A stretch of 64,000 nucleotides of DNA from Sipunculus nudus (GCA_026874595.1 CM049312.1:79525429-79589428); one strand, 5' to 3'. Shown: positions 12,901 through 25,561, numbered from the stretch's first letter. Made by a program: numbers and translations. Notes: generated by a model from the sequence alone, not told the origin.

Positions 12901-15900
12901 TGACTGGTTTGCTAGTGAAAATGTATGATCCATCAAATGTCATGAAAGTAATGGCTGCCTTAAAGACAGAAGTGGTAAGTGTAGCAGTGAAGCATGAAAC
13001 ATGAGGGACTAATAAAACCATGTGTTGTTTTATAAGAGATGGTGTACCAGTCACAGTCACTTTGGCCAAGGACATTTCAGGTAAGAATATTCTGACAAAG
13101 ACCTTTTGGCCCTACTTCTCTACAGTAGTTGACATTTAAACCACATCATCATTATAATCATTCTGCCAGGGTATATTTTAAGGATATTTTAGATCTGCAC
13201 AAACTTCCTATCAGATGTTCACTGTCAGCATAAAAATGGGGCCTGTATGGGAAACAACTATAAAGACGTCAAGAATCTGGGATCCCCAATGAAAAAAACA
13301 TTCTAATTTTAAGGCTGAACCTTTACCATTAGCTCTCCAGTTTGTATATATAGCTTATTATAAATGATTTATTAAGGTAAATATGACCAAATATATATAT
13401 TACTTAATTATAAATTGATGTTTGCAAATTCATACCAGAGCCATCTAGTTAAAGCTGTATTTGCATGCAAATACATGAAGCGCCCTATGGTCACATTATT
13501 TCAGGAAATCATATCAAGATATGCCTAAAACCACTTTTTGATATTTAGTCATTGTTGAAAATGCAAAAGTGATAATAAATTGCAAAAATATGGTTCAAGG
13601 TCAACCAAAAGTTGACCAGTTTGAAAGATTCATTAGCCGATGCCTTCCACTACATTAGAACAAAATCCAATCAAAATCCTTGGTGCTAAAATGCTTTAAA
13701 AAAATGATGCCCAAAGTCTACTGTAACTGGCAGAAAACTATAGTTAAAATCTTATACCATTATGTGTACTGATAGCAAGAAACTCACCTGACTGTAGAAT
13801 GTGTCCAAAAAAACTAGCATTTGTGCCAGATTTCTTAAGTTCTATCAATGTGGAGATGTTGCCACTGAGTGAATTTGGTTCATTGTAGGCCCACTTGTGT
13901 CCCTTCAGGTCTTTAAACTCTTTATACTGTTCCCTGAAAAAAGGACAAAAAATGAAAATGTACAAAACATATACACAAGATTAATTAAATATTAGGAAAC
14001 ATTTGTATCCGTCTCCCAGCAGGGCTAGCTTTTGATCCAGGAAAAACCTATTTTACCTAACCTGGTGGGTAAAACCTGTGTTAAAAGTATTTTACCCAAC
14101 TTTGGCCTTTGTTTTATCCAGGGTTTTGCCCAGTTTTTTAACCAAAGCTTTTTTTGCATGTTTATTTGCTTTTATCTAGCATAACTAGACATTTCTTGGC
14201 ACCGCAGGTGCCAGAGTATCCCCAGACATAGTAGCCCATCCCCTTTAAGAATAGGCCCCCATTTTTAGCAGCATATACTGACACTTGGCATATTTTTTGT
14301 TTCTTCCATCTATCAATCCACAATCTTGTTGAAGATGTTGGTCCTGTGACCTTGATCTTTTTTAAAGATGTGTCCTGTGACCTTGACCTTTGACCTCATG
14401 ACCCCAAAATCAATTCAGGTCTTGCTTTTCCAAAGGGACATATACAAGTCAAGTTTGAAATCTATACATTAATAAAGCAGGAATTATCATCCAGAAACTA
14501 ACTTTTGGACAGATGGCTCCTGTGACCTTAACCTTTGACCTTGTGACCTCAAATTTGATAGGGTTCTTCCTCTCTTGGTAGGTGAACTATATGTGCAAGA
14601 TGAAAGATCTGAGATGAAATGTTTGGCTGAAAATGCATCCACAATCTTTGTAAAGATGTGTCCTGTGACCTTGACCTTTGACCTCATGACCCCAAAATCA
14701 ATTGGAGTCTTGCTTTTTCAATGGGACATATATGTCAAGTTTGAAATCAATACATCAATAAAAGCAGGAATTATCATCCAGAAACTAATTTTTGGACAGA
14801 TAGCTCCTGTGGCCTTGACCTTTGGCCTTGTGACCCCAAAATTGATATGGATCATCCACTACTGGCAAGTGAGCTATATATTCAAGATGGAAGACCTGGG
14901 ATGAAAGTTTGGCTTAAAATGCATCCACAGTCTCTTTTAAGATGTCAGTCCAGTGACCTTGACCTTTGACCTCATGACCCTAGAACCTATAGGGTTCTTA
15001 CTTTAGTGGTGGGCCATACATGAGTCATGTTTGAAATCCATATGGCTATCAACACTGGAGATATCATAAGAGGTGTGTGATTTTCACCATATATGGCAAT
15101 ATTCAAGGTCAAGGCCACTCTCATAGGAAAGGTCATGACCCCAATTTGAATAAACATCATCCCATAACCCATACCTATGTATATGCATAATATAAAAGAA
15201 ATCTGTCCATTATTTTTTTACTTATAATGCTCACAGTACTGTAAGGTGGCAATTATGGGGGTATTAAACGGCACGAAAACAAGTAAAGAATAATAGGTGG
15301 CGCCACCAGTTTCTGGAACATGACAACCCTATCCATTATCTTCCACCAACTTGATTTTGGGATTAATCCATGCAAGATTTCTTGAGATATTAAAGAATTT
15401 GTGTGATCTTCCCCCAAATTGGACCTATTCAAGGTCAAGGACACTCTCCTAGTAAAGGTCATGACCTCATTTTAAATAGGCGTCGTCCTCTTACCCATAT
15501 CTATACATATACCAAGTTTGGTAAAGTTCCGTGAAATATTTTTTGGGTTATTGCGCCAACAAGATTTATATGCAGCGGCGGTGGCGGGATCGGTATGAAA
15601 ACATAGTATCCCCCGACTTTGTCTGGGGATACAATTTACCAAAGCTTACTTCCTTTCTGATTTATAAAAGAATTATATCCAAGCAAACCAAATGGCTCTA
15701 ACCACATAACCACTGTCTATATAAAGGAGGCATTAAGGCAAACCCCCCCCCCCCCCCATCACAAATATTTATTTTGATTTTCATCTTTCAAGAAGTTTAT
15801 TTATACAATTTTGATAAGATTTCCTTTATTCTGTAGTGCTTTTACCTGATAAGCAATATAATTCTGTTATTTTCAATTCATGCTTTTACCTGGTCAAATG

Positions 15901-17774
15901 ACATTTTTACTGAAACATATAAAAAAGGTAAATAAAAAAATATTGCCAGCACACACTGATTTCTGAAAAAAAGGTGCCCAAGAACCATACCTATTTTTTT
16001 TTTTGGCCTTACTACTTATACTATAGAATTTTCATAAGATTGCCTTTGTTATGTAGTGCTTTTACCTGTTTAGCAAAATAACACTGTTATTTTCAATTCA
16101 TGCTTTTCCCTGATCATATGACATTTTTATTGAAACATACAAAAAAAGGTAAAAAATAAAATATTGCCAGCACACACTGATTTCTGAATAAGGTGCCTGA
16201 GAACCATACCTATTTTTTTGGCCTTACTACTCATATTAAACAATTTTGATAAGATTTCTTTTGTTATGTAGTGCTTTTACCTATTTAGCAAAATAATTCT
16301 GTTATTTTCAATTCATGCTTTTCCCTGTTTATATGACATTTTTATTGAAACTAATAAAAAAAGGCCAAAAAAAATGTCGCCTACCTGCACTGATTTCTGA
16401 AAAAAACAAGGGACCCATGGGTCACGGCGCTCAGCTGATCCTGATTGGACTATAAATGTATCACCATTGTGATACTATATTGAGTAGATAAAGCTTAGAA
16501 TATCATGGTCATGTTGGGTTTTATAAAGGAATATAATGTAATATGTGAGTAAATGATATATGAAATAACCTGACTGATGGATTAATATGGAGTAAAATAT
16601 AGTGGTTTATTTTTTATTTATTTGGGAGGGGTCAAAAAAAGCAATTTATTTGAGCAAATATGAATGCAATGACAGTATGCTAAGCAGTGGTATAATGATG
16701 ATAAGGCTATTTGTTGAAGGATCTATAGTGTATGGAAAACTGCAAGAGTTCAAGTTGACAGATAAAAGGTTATGATTAACTATACTGATGAGGGGATTTA
16801 TGAATTTGTGACTGTATGACATAATATCTTGACAAGATCGGTCTTGATAAGGTGCATTATTTTGATGCCCCTCACGTCTACATATTACACAATATTGACA
16901 TAATTTCTAGCATGTACATAGGTACCCATGGACAAATGGTCAACAGTACTGAACCACCTGGAAGGTTAAAATCTTAAAAATATGATGAAATGTAGATAAT
17001 GTTTGAGAGGAAGAGGTAATCTGGGCCATGGTTGGTTTATATGATTGAAGAAAATGTTGCAAATAATATTTGAGACCTGACCATGCCTTTCCATTGGTTA
17101 CCTTTTTGATAAGCTGTTGACAGTTCAACAGTTTACACATTTGTCTGATGAGATCCAATTTATTTGGTAAACCTTTTTTATCAATTTTATGATATGTATA
17201 CAGTTGCCATAACGTCCTCATTCCACAGGTGCAATGACTTGATAGGGGGGGGGGGGGGGGTGTTGTGTTATGATCAGAGTTACAATGCCTCTGTCTCTCT
17301 GTAGATATTTTCTTTAATTATTAAATTTTATGCTATAGCCATAGAACTATTGTTCACAGTGCCAAGGAGTAAAGCCTCAGTGGGATGAAGAAGGGGATGG
17401 TGAGAGTTACAACACCCTTGCATATACATACAGGATATGAAATTTAATTCAACAGTGCTTATAAAAAAAAAGTTTATTCATGAACATTAAATATTTAAAA
17501 CAGAAAGAAAGATGGAGAAACAAAGCAAATAATTTTTTTCCCCATTCTACTGAGCCAAGAAAAAATTAACAATATTTGCATTTATTCCTTTTTTTCATTA
17601 CATAATTTTAATTCAAGTTTCCGAATGTTACTATAAATTTACAGTATAACATACATGTGATCGTGAATATTTCAGTTGATTCACATTTCTAAATTGCATC
17701 AACATTTATAGCTAATGTATCTAGTTTATAGTACCTGTCAACAGAATGGGATGGAGGGAGCAAGGGAGGCAATT

Positions 17775-17815
<41 letters not shown>

Positions 17816-20800
17816 GAAAGATGGAGAAAGAAAGAGAAAAAGCAGAGGAGAGAAAGAGAGAGAAAGAGAGACCTAGACTGCCAGAGAGAGAGAGAAAGAG
17901 AGGCTCTCTGGTAATTACTGCCTGACCCAGCCTGACCCAGACACTCACAGTGGCAGTATGTCAGACCTGAAGGTGTTATGTAACTGCCCAGTACACTGCA
18001 TTTATACTGATCTGATGCAAACAATGAAGACATGGTACCTGGAAACTTGAATAAAATCTACAGTTTTTGATCAATTGGTTTCAAATTCCAGATTTTAACA
18101 GATGAAATGTTAATGTGTACATGCTGTGAAAATTATATCCACAGCACTAACAGGAAAAATTTGAATATTTATATATTTTTAAATGGTATTAGGAAAAAAA
18201 GAAAAGTATTCTCAGCTATAAAACTAATACATGTGTTAAAATTAATCCAAGGATCAAAACACCCAATATATCAGACCAGGAGCAAACTGGAGTTGGGAAT
18301 GTTTAATTTTATGAACTGAAATAAAGGACCAGCAATATAAATTTTGATTATTTAGCCAGTCTCATGTAACAACTGATACAACCATGAGTTATAAGTCAAA
18401 CAAATTAAAATCTTTAATGAACACTTGTCTGAGTAATATTTTAAATTTTTGACATATTTATTTATTATTTTAATTTGGTAATAAATATAAACCAACAAGT
18501 TAAAGACCTGGAAAAGACCTGGAAATTTAGATTAATTTAATATAATCAACTGCATCCTTGTCTATCATTATCTTGCTTCATATAATCCCTAATAGTAAAC
18601 AACAATTTATTTTAATTATTTATTTTCCATTTTTATGGTTGAAATGAAAAATACCCAATGGTGACTGCATGGTGTTATTTGAAATACAATTTTGGCCATC
18701 CATGGAAGATCCATAAATGATCAGTAATTGCAAGGTAATCCCCTGTAACTCATTAACTATAAATTCCTTTTCCATTTATTTTTTTAAGTTCTTATCATAA
18801 ACCAAATATTAAAAAAAAGTTTATTGTTATGTTTATGGCCTAAACAAATACTAGTGGAGGGGGTTGGACAGTTAGATCCTGTTGAAGCCACCCAAGAGCT
18901 GGCTGGCTGCAGAGTGCCTCGCTTCAAGCATGCATAATTGGCCTGAAAGGTCAATGTGGGGACATAAAAGAGGGGCTTCAGTACAGCCAAGGAGTGATAT
19001 GGTCTCATAAAAACTTTAATAAAAGCTAGTTTTTGACCAATTCCTTTTATAACTTCAGAATTTAGAAGCTTAAATCCTTACCAGTGCAAGATATGAAAAT
19101 TAAATCAACAGTGCTTACAGGGAAAAAACATGCCACGGCCAAAGTTGGGCAAAATTTAAGGTACTGATTTTATATTTATGCTAATAACTTATAAAATTTG
19201 AAATATTCGGAACTAATTTTGGGAATACAATTGAATCTTGATTAAATAATGTTATATCCCTGGCAAGAAATGTCTACCTTCAGCAATTTTCATGTTAAGA
19301 GAGTAAATATATTTCTTGATTTTTTACAAAGTGCATTATGGTTGGGCCTAGAACTTAAAACAATTACACGATACTGACATCATTTCTGGCATATGCATAG
19401 CGAATGTATAGAAAAATATGTATATTATATATTATCAAAGTCAGATCAGTGGTTTTGATATTAGGCAATCTTAAAGTGTAACAATGGGGTTTTAATGGAA
19501 AAATGAAGTTTTTTCTTAATATCTCAAAGGAATGCACTCCTAGTGACCAAACTTTTAGTATGGTAGAGGATTTGGGGGACATCTAACTGTATGCAAAATT
19601 TAAGGAACTTAGAGCTGAAGCTGGGGAGCTGAGCTCTAGTAAACTGCATAACACTAGCTTGGTGTAAACAATATATGACATGGTGCTTTAAAACTTGAAT
19701 AAAATCTACAGTTTTTGATCAACTGGTTTCAAATTTTTTGTTTTAACAGTTGAAATGGTAACAAAAACATGCTTTGAAAATTAAATCCACAGCATTTACA
19801 GGAAAAAAACGTGCCATGGTCAAACTTTGGCAAAATTTAAGGTACCAATTTTATATTTTTGCCAATATTTAAAAAAATTTAACAGATTTTGATCTAATTT
19901 TTGGTATACAATTCAATTTTGATTATTTAAAGTAGTATTACTGAAAAAAAATTCCTACCTTTAACACTTTTGGTCTTAAGTGACAAAATATCTTTCCTCA
20001 TTTTTTTACAAAGTCCATTATATTTGGGCCTATAACTTTTTTAAATTAAATAATACTGACTTAATTTCTGGCATGTACATAGGAACCATATAGAGGAATA
20101 TTTATGGTAAAAATGAAGAAAACCAGATGAGTGGTTTTGATATTAGGCAGTCCTGAAGTGTGAAAATAGATTTCTAATAAAAAAATGAGGTTTTTCCTTA
20201 ATATCTCGAAGGAACGAAGTCATATTGACCCAATTTTTGGCATTGTAGGAGATTTTGGGGACATCTAACTGTATGCCGAATTTCAGATTCGTAGGTCAAA
20301 CAGTGTCGAAACGTGCCAGTCTTACGGACGGACATCCAGAAGGACCGACGGACGGACAGACGGACGGATGGACAATGGACCACGACTATAGCTCAGATGA
20401 CTTATAGTCAGCTGAGCTAAAAATTGCCTGAGAACCATGCCTATTTTTTGGCATTACTTCTCAAACTTTGACTCACATTTACATTTGGCTGTAGAGAGAG
20501 AACAAATCCATTTATAGGAATTACTGGTAAAACCCAGGAATTCTGGATAATACTTGGGTAAACCTATTTTACCCATTTCAGGTTTTACCCAGATAAAACA
20601 TTGGTTATACCAGGGTGCTACGTAAAACTGTAAACCCTGTTCTCCAAACTAAAATATCTATTCAGGGTTAAACATTTTACGTATTTACCAACAAGGCCTA
20701 CAGGCCTAATGTGAACCTGGGCAATGGGATTTTCTGGAAGGAATCAGCTGATTAAGGAATCAAGGCTTTTTCAAAAGATTTTTACCAATCTTTGGAAAAG

Positions 20801-23226
20801 TGCTGCAGTCCAAATTTTTTCCACTGAAAAAATCTCACAGAAAATCTAAAGCCAGGAAACCATCTGAACAAACTTGATAGAGCTCATCTCTGTGATCAAA
20901 CATTGAACAATTTAACTGAATGAATTTGGAGAAGAAGATTTTTAAAGGTTTTCTAGCCTTTTCTCAGCAAAATGTAAGACAATGATGGCACAATAAAAGG
21001 TCAATCCAACAATCTTTCACATGTGACAGATTTTTGCATAAAATTTGGGGATGCTAGCTCCTGCTGTTCCTGAAAAATTATTGGTTTATGAACTGATGAC
21101 CAAGACCCAAGCACAGAAAAGGATGCAAGTGGTGCCATCAATACCTCAATTTCAAATCTGACTCATATGACCAACATTTTCATAAAATTTGGTGATGATA
21201 GCTCCAGCCATTTCTGAGACTGTAATTTTAGTATGCTTTTTGGGCTAAATGAATAAGTTCAGCTTCCTGTAGTTTGACCAAAAATCACAGAATTGGAACC
21301 ATTTGAACAAATTTGAGAGAGATTGTTCCCCTGATTATATCTGTGAAATATTGACTGGACAGTTTCAGAGAAGAAGATTTTTAAAGTTTTTTTAGCTTTT
21401 TCAATATAAAATCTAAGTCACTGCAGATAGCAAAAAATAAGGTCAATCAGACAGTTTTACTCATGACTGATCTTTGCCAAACCACTGCATAAGCCAACAG
21501 ATTTGTTAAAAATAAACTAACATTATATTGTCACATACATCATTAGCGACACCCCCCCCCCTACACTATTTAACTGGCATGGCCAAAAATTCTCCATGTT
21601 TTGAACCACACTTGATCACTTTATGGTCTGTATTAGAAAAGGGTTAAACAAAGGTGAAATCATGAGTGAGTCTGGCAAATTATCATTCATAGGTGATTTC
21701 TGGTAACTAAAAATAGGCTATTTGTTCCTTGCAGGTGAATTGACCTATCCACCACAGTCCATATGCTCCGCTGGTTTAACCTAGTTATTATAATGGGCCC
21801 CTAAAAACGCTCCTACATAGAAGGTCTTCCATGTCCATGGTTGCAACAGCTGTTTATAAGACAAAATGACGTCACAAAGGTTGATGATGCATGACGTCGC
21901 ATTGATTAATGTCATCAACTGGAATTGCCGTTCTCCATTGCTGAATATATTGCATCATTGTGAACTGTCTTGCCATATTTTGATTAATTGTCTCACACAA
22001 ATTATTTTCCAGGTAAGACATTATTATTCACTTTGTAGTTGAAGGAATGGCTCTTGCAACCTATAGCCTAGAACTTTTCATACGTTCTCCTTTGTATAAA
22101 AAAAATTTCCCAAAAACATGTCGACATGGGTACTGGAACAGACTACTCTTGTTCAGTTTGGCAGAGCACTGCCAAATTATACAAATTATGTACTTGTCAG
22201 ATGATTGACCGTTTACAATGCCAATGGTCACCTGAAAGGTTGCTTGTAAGTCCAATGCTTATGATTATTCATTGAATGAATATGCGATTTAAGTCACATA
22301 GAGTTCATGGATAGCTCAATTGAGAACCTCCTTTGTAGTGGAAACTTGCAGAAAATGAGCAAAGTGGAATGTTTATTGTTGTTTAAATACTGTCCCAGAT
22401 GGCCTGTCTGGAACAGCACAATGCCTTAGAACATTCTGGTGACATCATCCCATGTTAATAAATAGGGGCCAAATGGGAGGCTATGCACTGACACTGACTT
22501 ACATTACTGTTATGTTACTTGCTGTTCTTTGCCTTGGTTAATGAAACATTATCATTTAACTTCTGCATGCATTCCTAGCTTTATACACAGGTATAATTCT
22601 CTCATTTTTTTCTTTCCTTACCCTTTATTTGCAAGAATGATGACATCAGAGAAGTACACAGGTCTTCCTTCACTTCTTGGATGTTCGTGGATAGGAGCAA
22701 CAGGAAGCAGTTCTGCTGCTGATACTCCCTCATTCACAAGATGCAGAAACAGTGTACTACACATGAAACCTGGAAAATCAGAGATTGTACAATTCCTGCA
22801 CACAGGTATCTAACTTATTGCTCAAACTGTATATATATAACAGTCTAAATTAGAAAAGCATACAGACAGTGCAGATCTCTGCTTAGGCAGCTCATCACCC
22901 CCAAATGGCATTGTCAGAAATGCAGCATTTTTTACTCTCTTATTCAGTTCTATTATCAAAATAATTTCCAACTAATTCTATCCCCCTTCTCATTTAAACT
23001 GTAACAGCCATTTCATCCTTAACTTACCTATATCAACTTCATCAGTTGTGAATGGATCTAATTTCCCTGGTGCAGGTCCACTCCAGCGACTTTCCACCAT
23101 TAGGTACGAATCCATACCCAGGACCTCCTCCAGGTAATACTGGTAAATCTGGTACAGTCCAAGCGGGACACCTGGACTCAGGTACGTTATCAGCCTCAGC
23201 TTCATACCCTGGACATTGTCAGCCAT
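9914..23226 (-). CDS. PhnD-like periplasmic-binding-protein-fold protein (phosphonate-binding family), five coding exons
   Basis: Exons on the minus strand are 23226-23028, 22769-22622, 13933-13788, 11276-11097 and 10095-9914. Donors are gtaagt, gtaagg, gtgagt and gtaagt; all acceptors end in ag. Lengths 199, 148, 146, 180 and 182 sum to 855, giving exactly 284 codons plus TGA with all phases matching. Visible family blocks are an N-terminal YLSPGVPLGLYQIYQYYLEE, RSEGRPVYFSDVIILA (about 98-113), DLKGHKWAYNEP (124-135), GHRKSIEMVLNSTVDAAAID (166-185) and WGPWPIQPIVV (209-219). These match bacterial substrate-binding proteins of phosphonate/phosphite ABC transporters (PhnD type). No signal peptide or membrane segment is visible, so a cytosolic protein is likely; no transporter partner lies nearby. 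The ATG is preceded by an acceptor-like ttgtag, implying an upstream non-coding exon. Ligand and role are unknown. Fold assignment is fairly secure; substrate is inference. Confidence 0.85.
10096..11096 (-). other. Intron 4 of the PhnD-like gene
   Basis: A 1001-bp intron between LPA-encoding exon ends. It contains the 37-bp tandem repeat at 10645-10840 and otherwise AT-rich sequence with no recognised feature. Confidence 0.8.
10645..10840. repeat. 37-bp tandem repeat, about five units
   Basis: The word catttagtaaagatcat or a close variant begins at 10661, 10698, 10735 and 10772, a regular 37-bp spacing. Each unit also contains a near-palindromic gatatcaaagatatc. A degraded last copy ends near 10840. 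Confidence 0.85.
11435..12150 (+). repeat. Tandem array of a 273-bp tRNA-like unit (about 2.7 copies)
   Basis: An A-box-like TAGCGAAGGGG occurs at 11500, with variants at 11773 and 12045, giving spacings of 273 and 272 bp. Each is followed by a tRNA-like segment; the B-box-like GGTTCGAATCCC is intact in the first unit, close in the second (GGTTCGAATTCC) and degraded in the third. Each is preceded by the conserved lead tgacataaaagcggacc. The flanks do not form an acceptor stem, so these are not functional tRNA genes. The layout suggests a SINE-like unit amplified in tandem. It sits in intron 3 of the PhnD-like gene. Confidence 0.75.
12151..13787 (-). other. Remainder of intron 3 of the PhnD-like gene
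   Basis: Intron 3 spans 11277-13787. Outside the tandem tRNA-like array this part is AT-rich, with no supported gene, RNA or clear repeat. Confidence 0.6.
14214..15633. mobile_element. Non-autonomous TIR element with internal AGGTCA-rich direct repeats
   Basis: The left end reads GTATCCCCAGACATAGT and the right end ACTTTGTCTGGGGATAC, inverted repeats differing at one base. The roughly 1.4-kb interior consists of imperfect direct repeats of about 300 bp containing tgaccttgacctttgacctcatgacc and tcaagtttgaaatc. No transposase ORF is present. No clear target duplication was found. Confidence 0.65.
15800..16385. repeat. Three direct repeats of about 215-220 bp
   Basis: The block ttttgataagatttcctttattctgtagtgc begins near 15806, 16025 and 16239 with small changes. 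Each copy continues through ctgttattttcaattcatgctt and actgatttctga. The series ends abruptly near 16390 at the 4-kb insertion. Confidence 0.75.
16395..20424. mobile_element. Inserted 4-kb repeat block ending in a TAGCTCAGATGAC hairpin
   Basis: Sequence of the older tandem repeats stops after gatttctgaaaaaaa and resumes at about 20425, so the interval behaves as an insertion. Its right end is an imperfect hairpin at 20389-20419 (TAGCTCAGATGAC, 5-nt loop, GTCAGCTGAGCTA). Modules of roughly 650-700 bp recur inside: similar aataaaatctacagtttttgatcaa blocks lie near 18045 and 19695, with a diverged copy near 19015. A single-module relative lies in reverse orientation at 52136-52760. No coding capacity is visible. 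Confidence 0.55.
17777..17909 (+). repeat. (GA)n-rich microsatellite
   Basis: The interval is almost entirely gagaga with aaag interruptions. The Ser/Leu-rich reading frames on the opposite strand are artefacts of this composition. Confidence 0.9.
20760..21485. repeat. Two diverged direct repeats of about 440 bp
   Basis: The word gagaagaagatttttaaa occurs near 20930 and 21370. The surroundings also match in order: gaacaaacttgatagag with gaacaaatttgagagag upstream, and aggtcaatccaacaatc with aggtcaatcagacagtt downstream. Confidence 0.6.
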
Positions 23227-25137
23227 GATGCTACAATTATAGGAAAAAACATGACAAAATCTTCACAACTGTTTTGAATTCTTTAAATCTAGAGTTCGCA
23301 TAAAATCTTTAACTGACATCAGGACCATCATCGGATGTGTCCCTGTAATTTTGGCAAATTCAGCTTTAAAATAAACATAACCAAGCAAAAGCAAGCCCCT
23401 AGCAATCTGTGTATGACTCTGTTTTACCCTTACTGAAAACTTAACCTATAAATAGTTCTAACAAAGCATATACTTTTATATATATTAAATGGCTACACAT
23501 ATCAGAAACAAATGCCACATATGAGATGTGTATACTTTAAACTATTTTACACAATTTCAAGTTATTTAGTCATGATAACATTGCAACAGATTACAATATA
23601 TAAAGTTAATATTCATGTTATTTCCTTTTAGAGTAATTCATTTTGTTAATTTAGTACAAAGGCAGGAAAGAGTTTTGATTGAGTACCCCATAGGGCAGCT
23701 AATTTGTATTGGTATATAGAGCAGCCCATTTGTATGACAGGGATGCCATTGGGACAGTTCAATAGTCATAGGGGTGGCCAGGATGTCTTAAAATATTGTG
23801 CTGTCAGCACAACTTTTACAACTTTAGTCTTTTCAAAAAGTACTAGCAAAATACCAGCAATAACACATAAACAGCATTGAACAAATAATTTTTTTTAAAA
23901 ATTCATCATGCCACTGTTAGATATCAGAGCTACCTACTACCTTTCTTTACAGCCTAGGTAGTAAGCCTCCCAGTAAGGCCTACAAGTGCTCTATATAAAA
24001 TATTGATGTGCGAGTGAGGAAAGATTTTAGATAAATCATATAATTAGCTTAACATAAACAAACGTGGGTCTTTACATGGGTGTGTGAGCCATTTCTAATA
24101 AGTTAAAACAAATATATTTGCAAGCAGCAACAATTAAGCTCTGACTGGATCCATATTTTTCTGTTTTAGTCACTAGATGGCACTATTTTAGGGACCAGGC
24201 AGTAAATCTCATGCTTAGAACTCCATGATGAATGAGCCTGGAACCTATCAGCCAATCAGAAGGACTTTGAAAACTGGCTTCCTCCTGCGACCTTGACCCT
24301 AAACATGTCATGACTTGTTAGAAACTTGCTAGCATCGCTTCCTAACTTTGCACCTGGATAATGTTTCATTTTAATTTATAATTTGAGCAAAAAATAAACA
24401 AAAAAGGTAAGGTGCCATAGTTAAAGTTGGTTAGCTTGATTGTGTTTGGTTATGTGGCCAAAGGACGGACAATTAGTAATATCAGACTGGGCACCACTAC
24501 TAGAATACATGCAGTGCTCTCTGTCTCCATATAGACAGAGATGGACACTCCATCCACTTTATTTATAATAAGTGACCAAATTATAAACAGGTCACCCCTG
24601 TGGTAAGGTAGGCTGTCCTGTAGGTCAGGGCCAGAAGGGCCCTTCACTTTGTCTCTGGTGCCTGAAGGAGATCATAGTGAGTGTGGCCACTATCCAGCCA
24701 TGGATGAAAAGATAGTTATCTGGTGGATATGCCTGCTTCAGAAGATGGTACTAAGTCAAGTCATTATATATGGCATGCTAAGGGGCTACTAAACATTAAG
24801 CAAACATAAGGGGATACCATTTAATAGTAACTGACCTCTTTGTTATGACTTTTAGACGATCACCTTTAACTCACAGACTGGCAGTATGATTTGGCTCAGT
24901 AATATAATAAAATACATCCAAAATTTGGAGAAACCTTGCAGCCATTTGGTGATTTACAACTTAACTTGCGGTCTTGTTTTATTTTATCTGTGGGAAAATC
25001 GTACACAGTAATTATACATTATTTCTAGTCAGACTAGTGCCATACTGTACGGAATATGAGTATGTACCATATTGTGGGGCTTCCACTGGGAACTGTATCC
25101 TTCTTATTTATAACTTTTCCTTTACATTTTTTAAAGG
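23227..25137. other. Non-coding interval (probable intron in the 5' UTR of the PhnD-like gene)
   Basis: The sequence just 5' of the PhnD-like ATG ends in an acceptor-like ttttttcctataattgtag, so this stretch may be the start of a 5' UTR intron. No coding exon, RNA or defined repeat was recognised here. Confidence 0.4.
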
Positions 25138-25561
25138 AAGTGCTTATTTCCACTCCCCCAGGGAGTGGAAATAAGGGATGCTTATTTCCACTCCCCCTGG
25201 AAGTTTAAATAAAGAATACTTATTTTCACACCCTATATATAATATACTAGTAAAAGTTAAATATTTACAAATTAAGAAATTCACTTTCATCAGCCCTGTG
25301 GGATGTATAGAATGTAACAGTAGTTGGTTATTTGTCCTACCTGTAATGTCCAACACTGGTGACAATAGTCTTTAATTACTCTTATATGTTTGGATCCTAT
25401 ATATGTCTTTGTAGTTCAAGTTTTTCTTTCAGACAAAGTTCACTTATTCTGACATCACTGTGAGTCCAGCCATTGAAATTGTTTTGGATAAAATCAGCTA
25501 GTGGTCAGATAAATTCATGAAGTTGCGAACCAGTGTGTATGGTCCTGTGCACCTGTCTAAG

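Larger units (their letters stand above)
14030..20700. mobile_element. Outer repeat element bounded by GGGTAAAA/TTTTACCC-rich ends, carrying later insertions
   Basis: The left part (14030-14160) is rich in ttttaccc, gggtaaaacctg and atccaggg words. The right part (20520-20700) carries the same words in the opposite sense (gggtaaaaccc, ttttacccagataaaac). Between them the motif cctgagaaccatacctatttttttggccttact, seen in direct repeats near 16190-16230, resumes at about 20426 after a 4-kb interruption. This suggests one older element split by a younger insertion. Boundaries and completeness are uncertain. Confidence 0.4.
13934..22621 (-). other. Intron 2 of the PhnD-like gene (8.7 kb), filled with nested repeats
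   Basis: The intron runs from a gtaagg donor at 22621 to a ttttttcag acceptor at 13934. Most of it is accounted for by the nested repeat elements listed separately. The stretch from about 21490 to 22621 shows no recognised element; it includes a 10-bp C run at 21552-21561 and one TGACGTCA at 21867-21874. Confidence 0.8.

Noticed and set aside
17721-18033. Ser/Leu-rich minus-strand ORFs
   Set aside because: They are composition artefacts of the (GA)n tract.
22770-22803. Upstream acceptor (gtgtgcag at about 22796) for exon 2 of the PhnD-like gene
   Set aside because: Using it puts the exon in the wrong frame after exon 1; the acceptor ttttccag at 22770 restores the family sequence GFMCSTLF.
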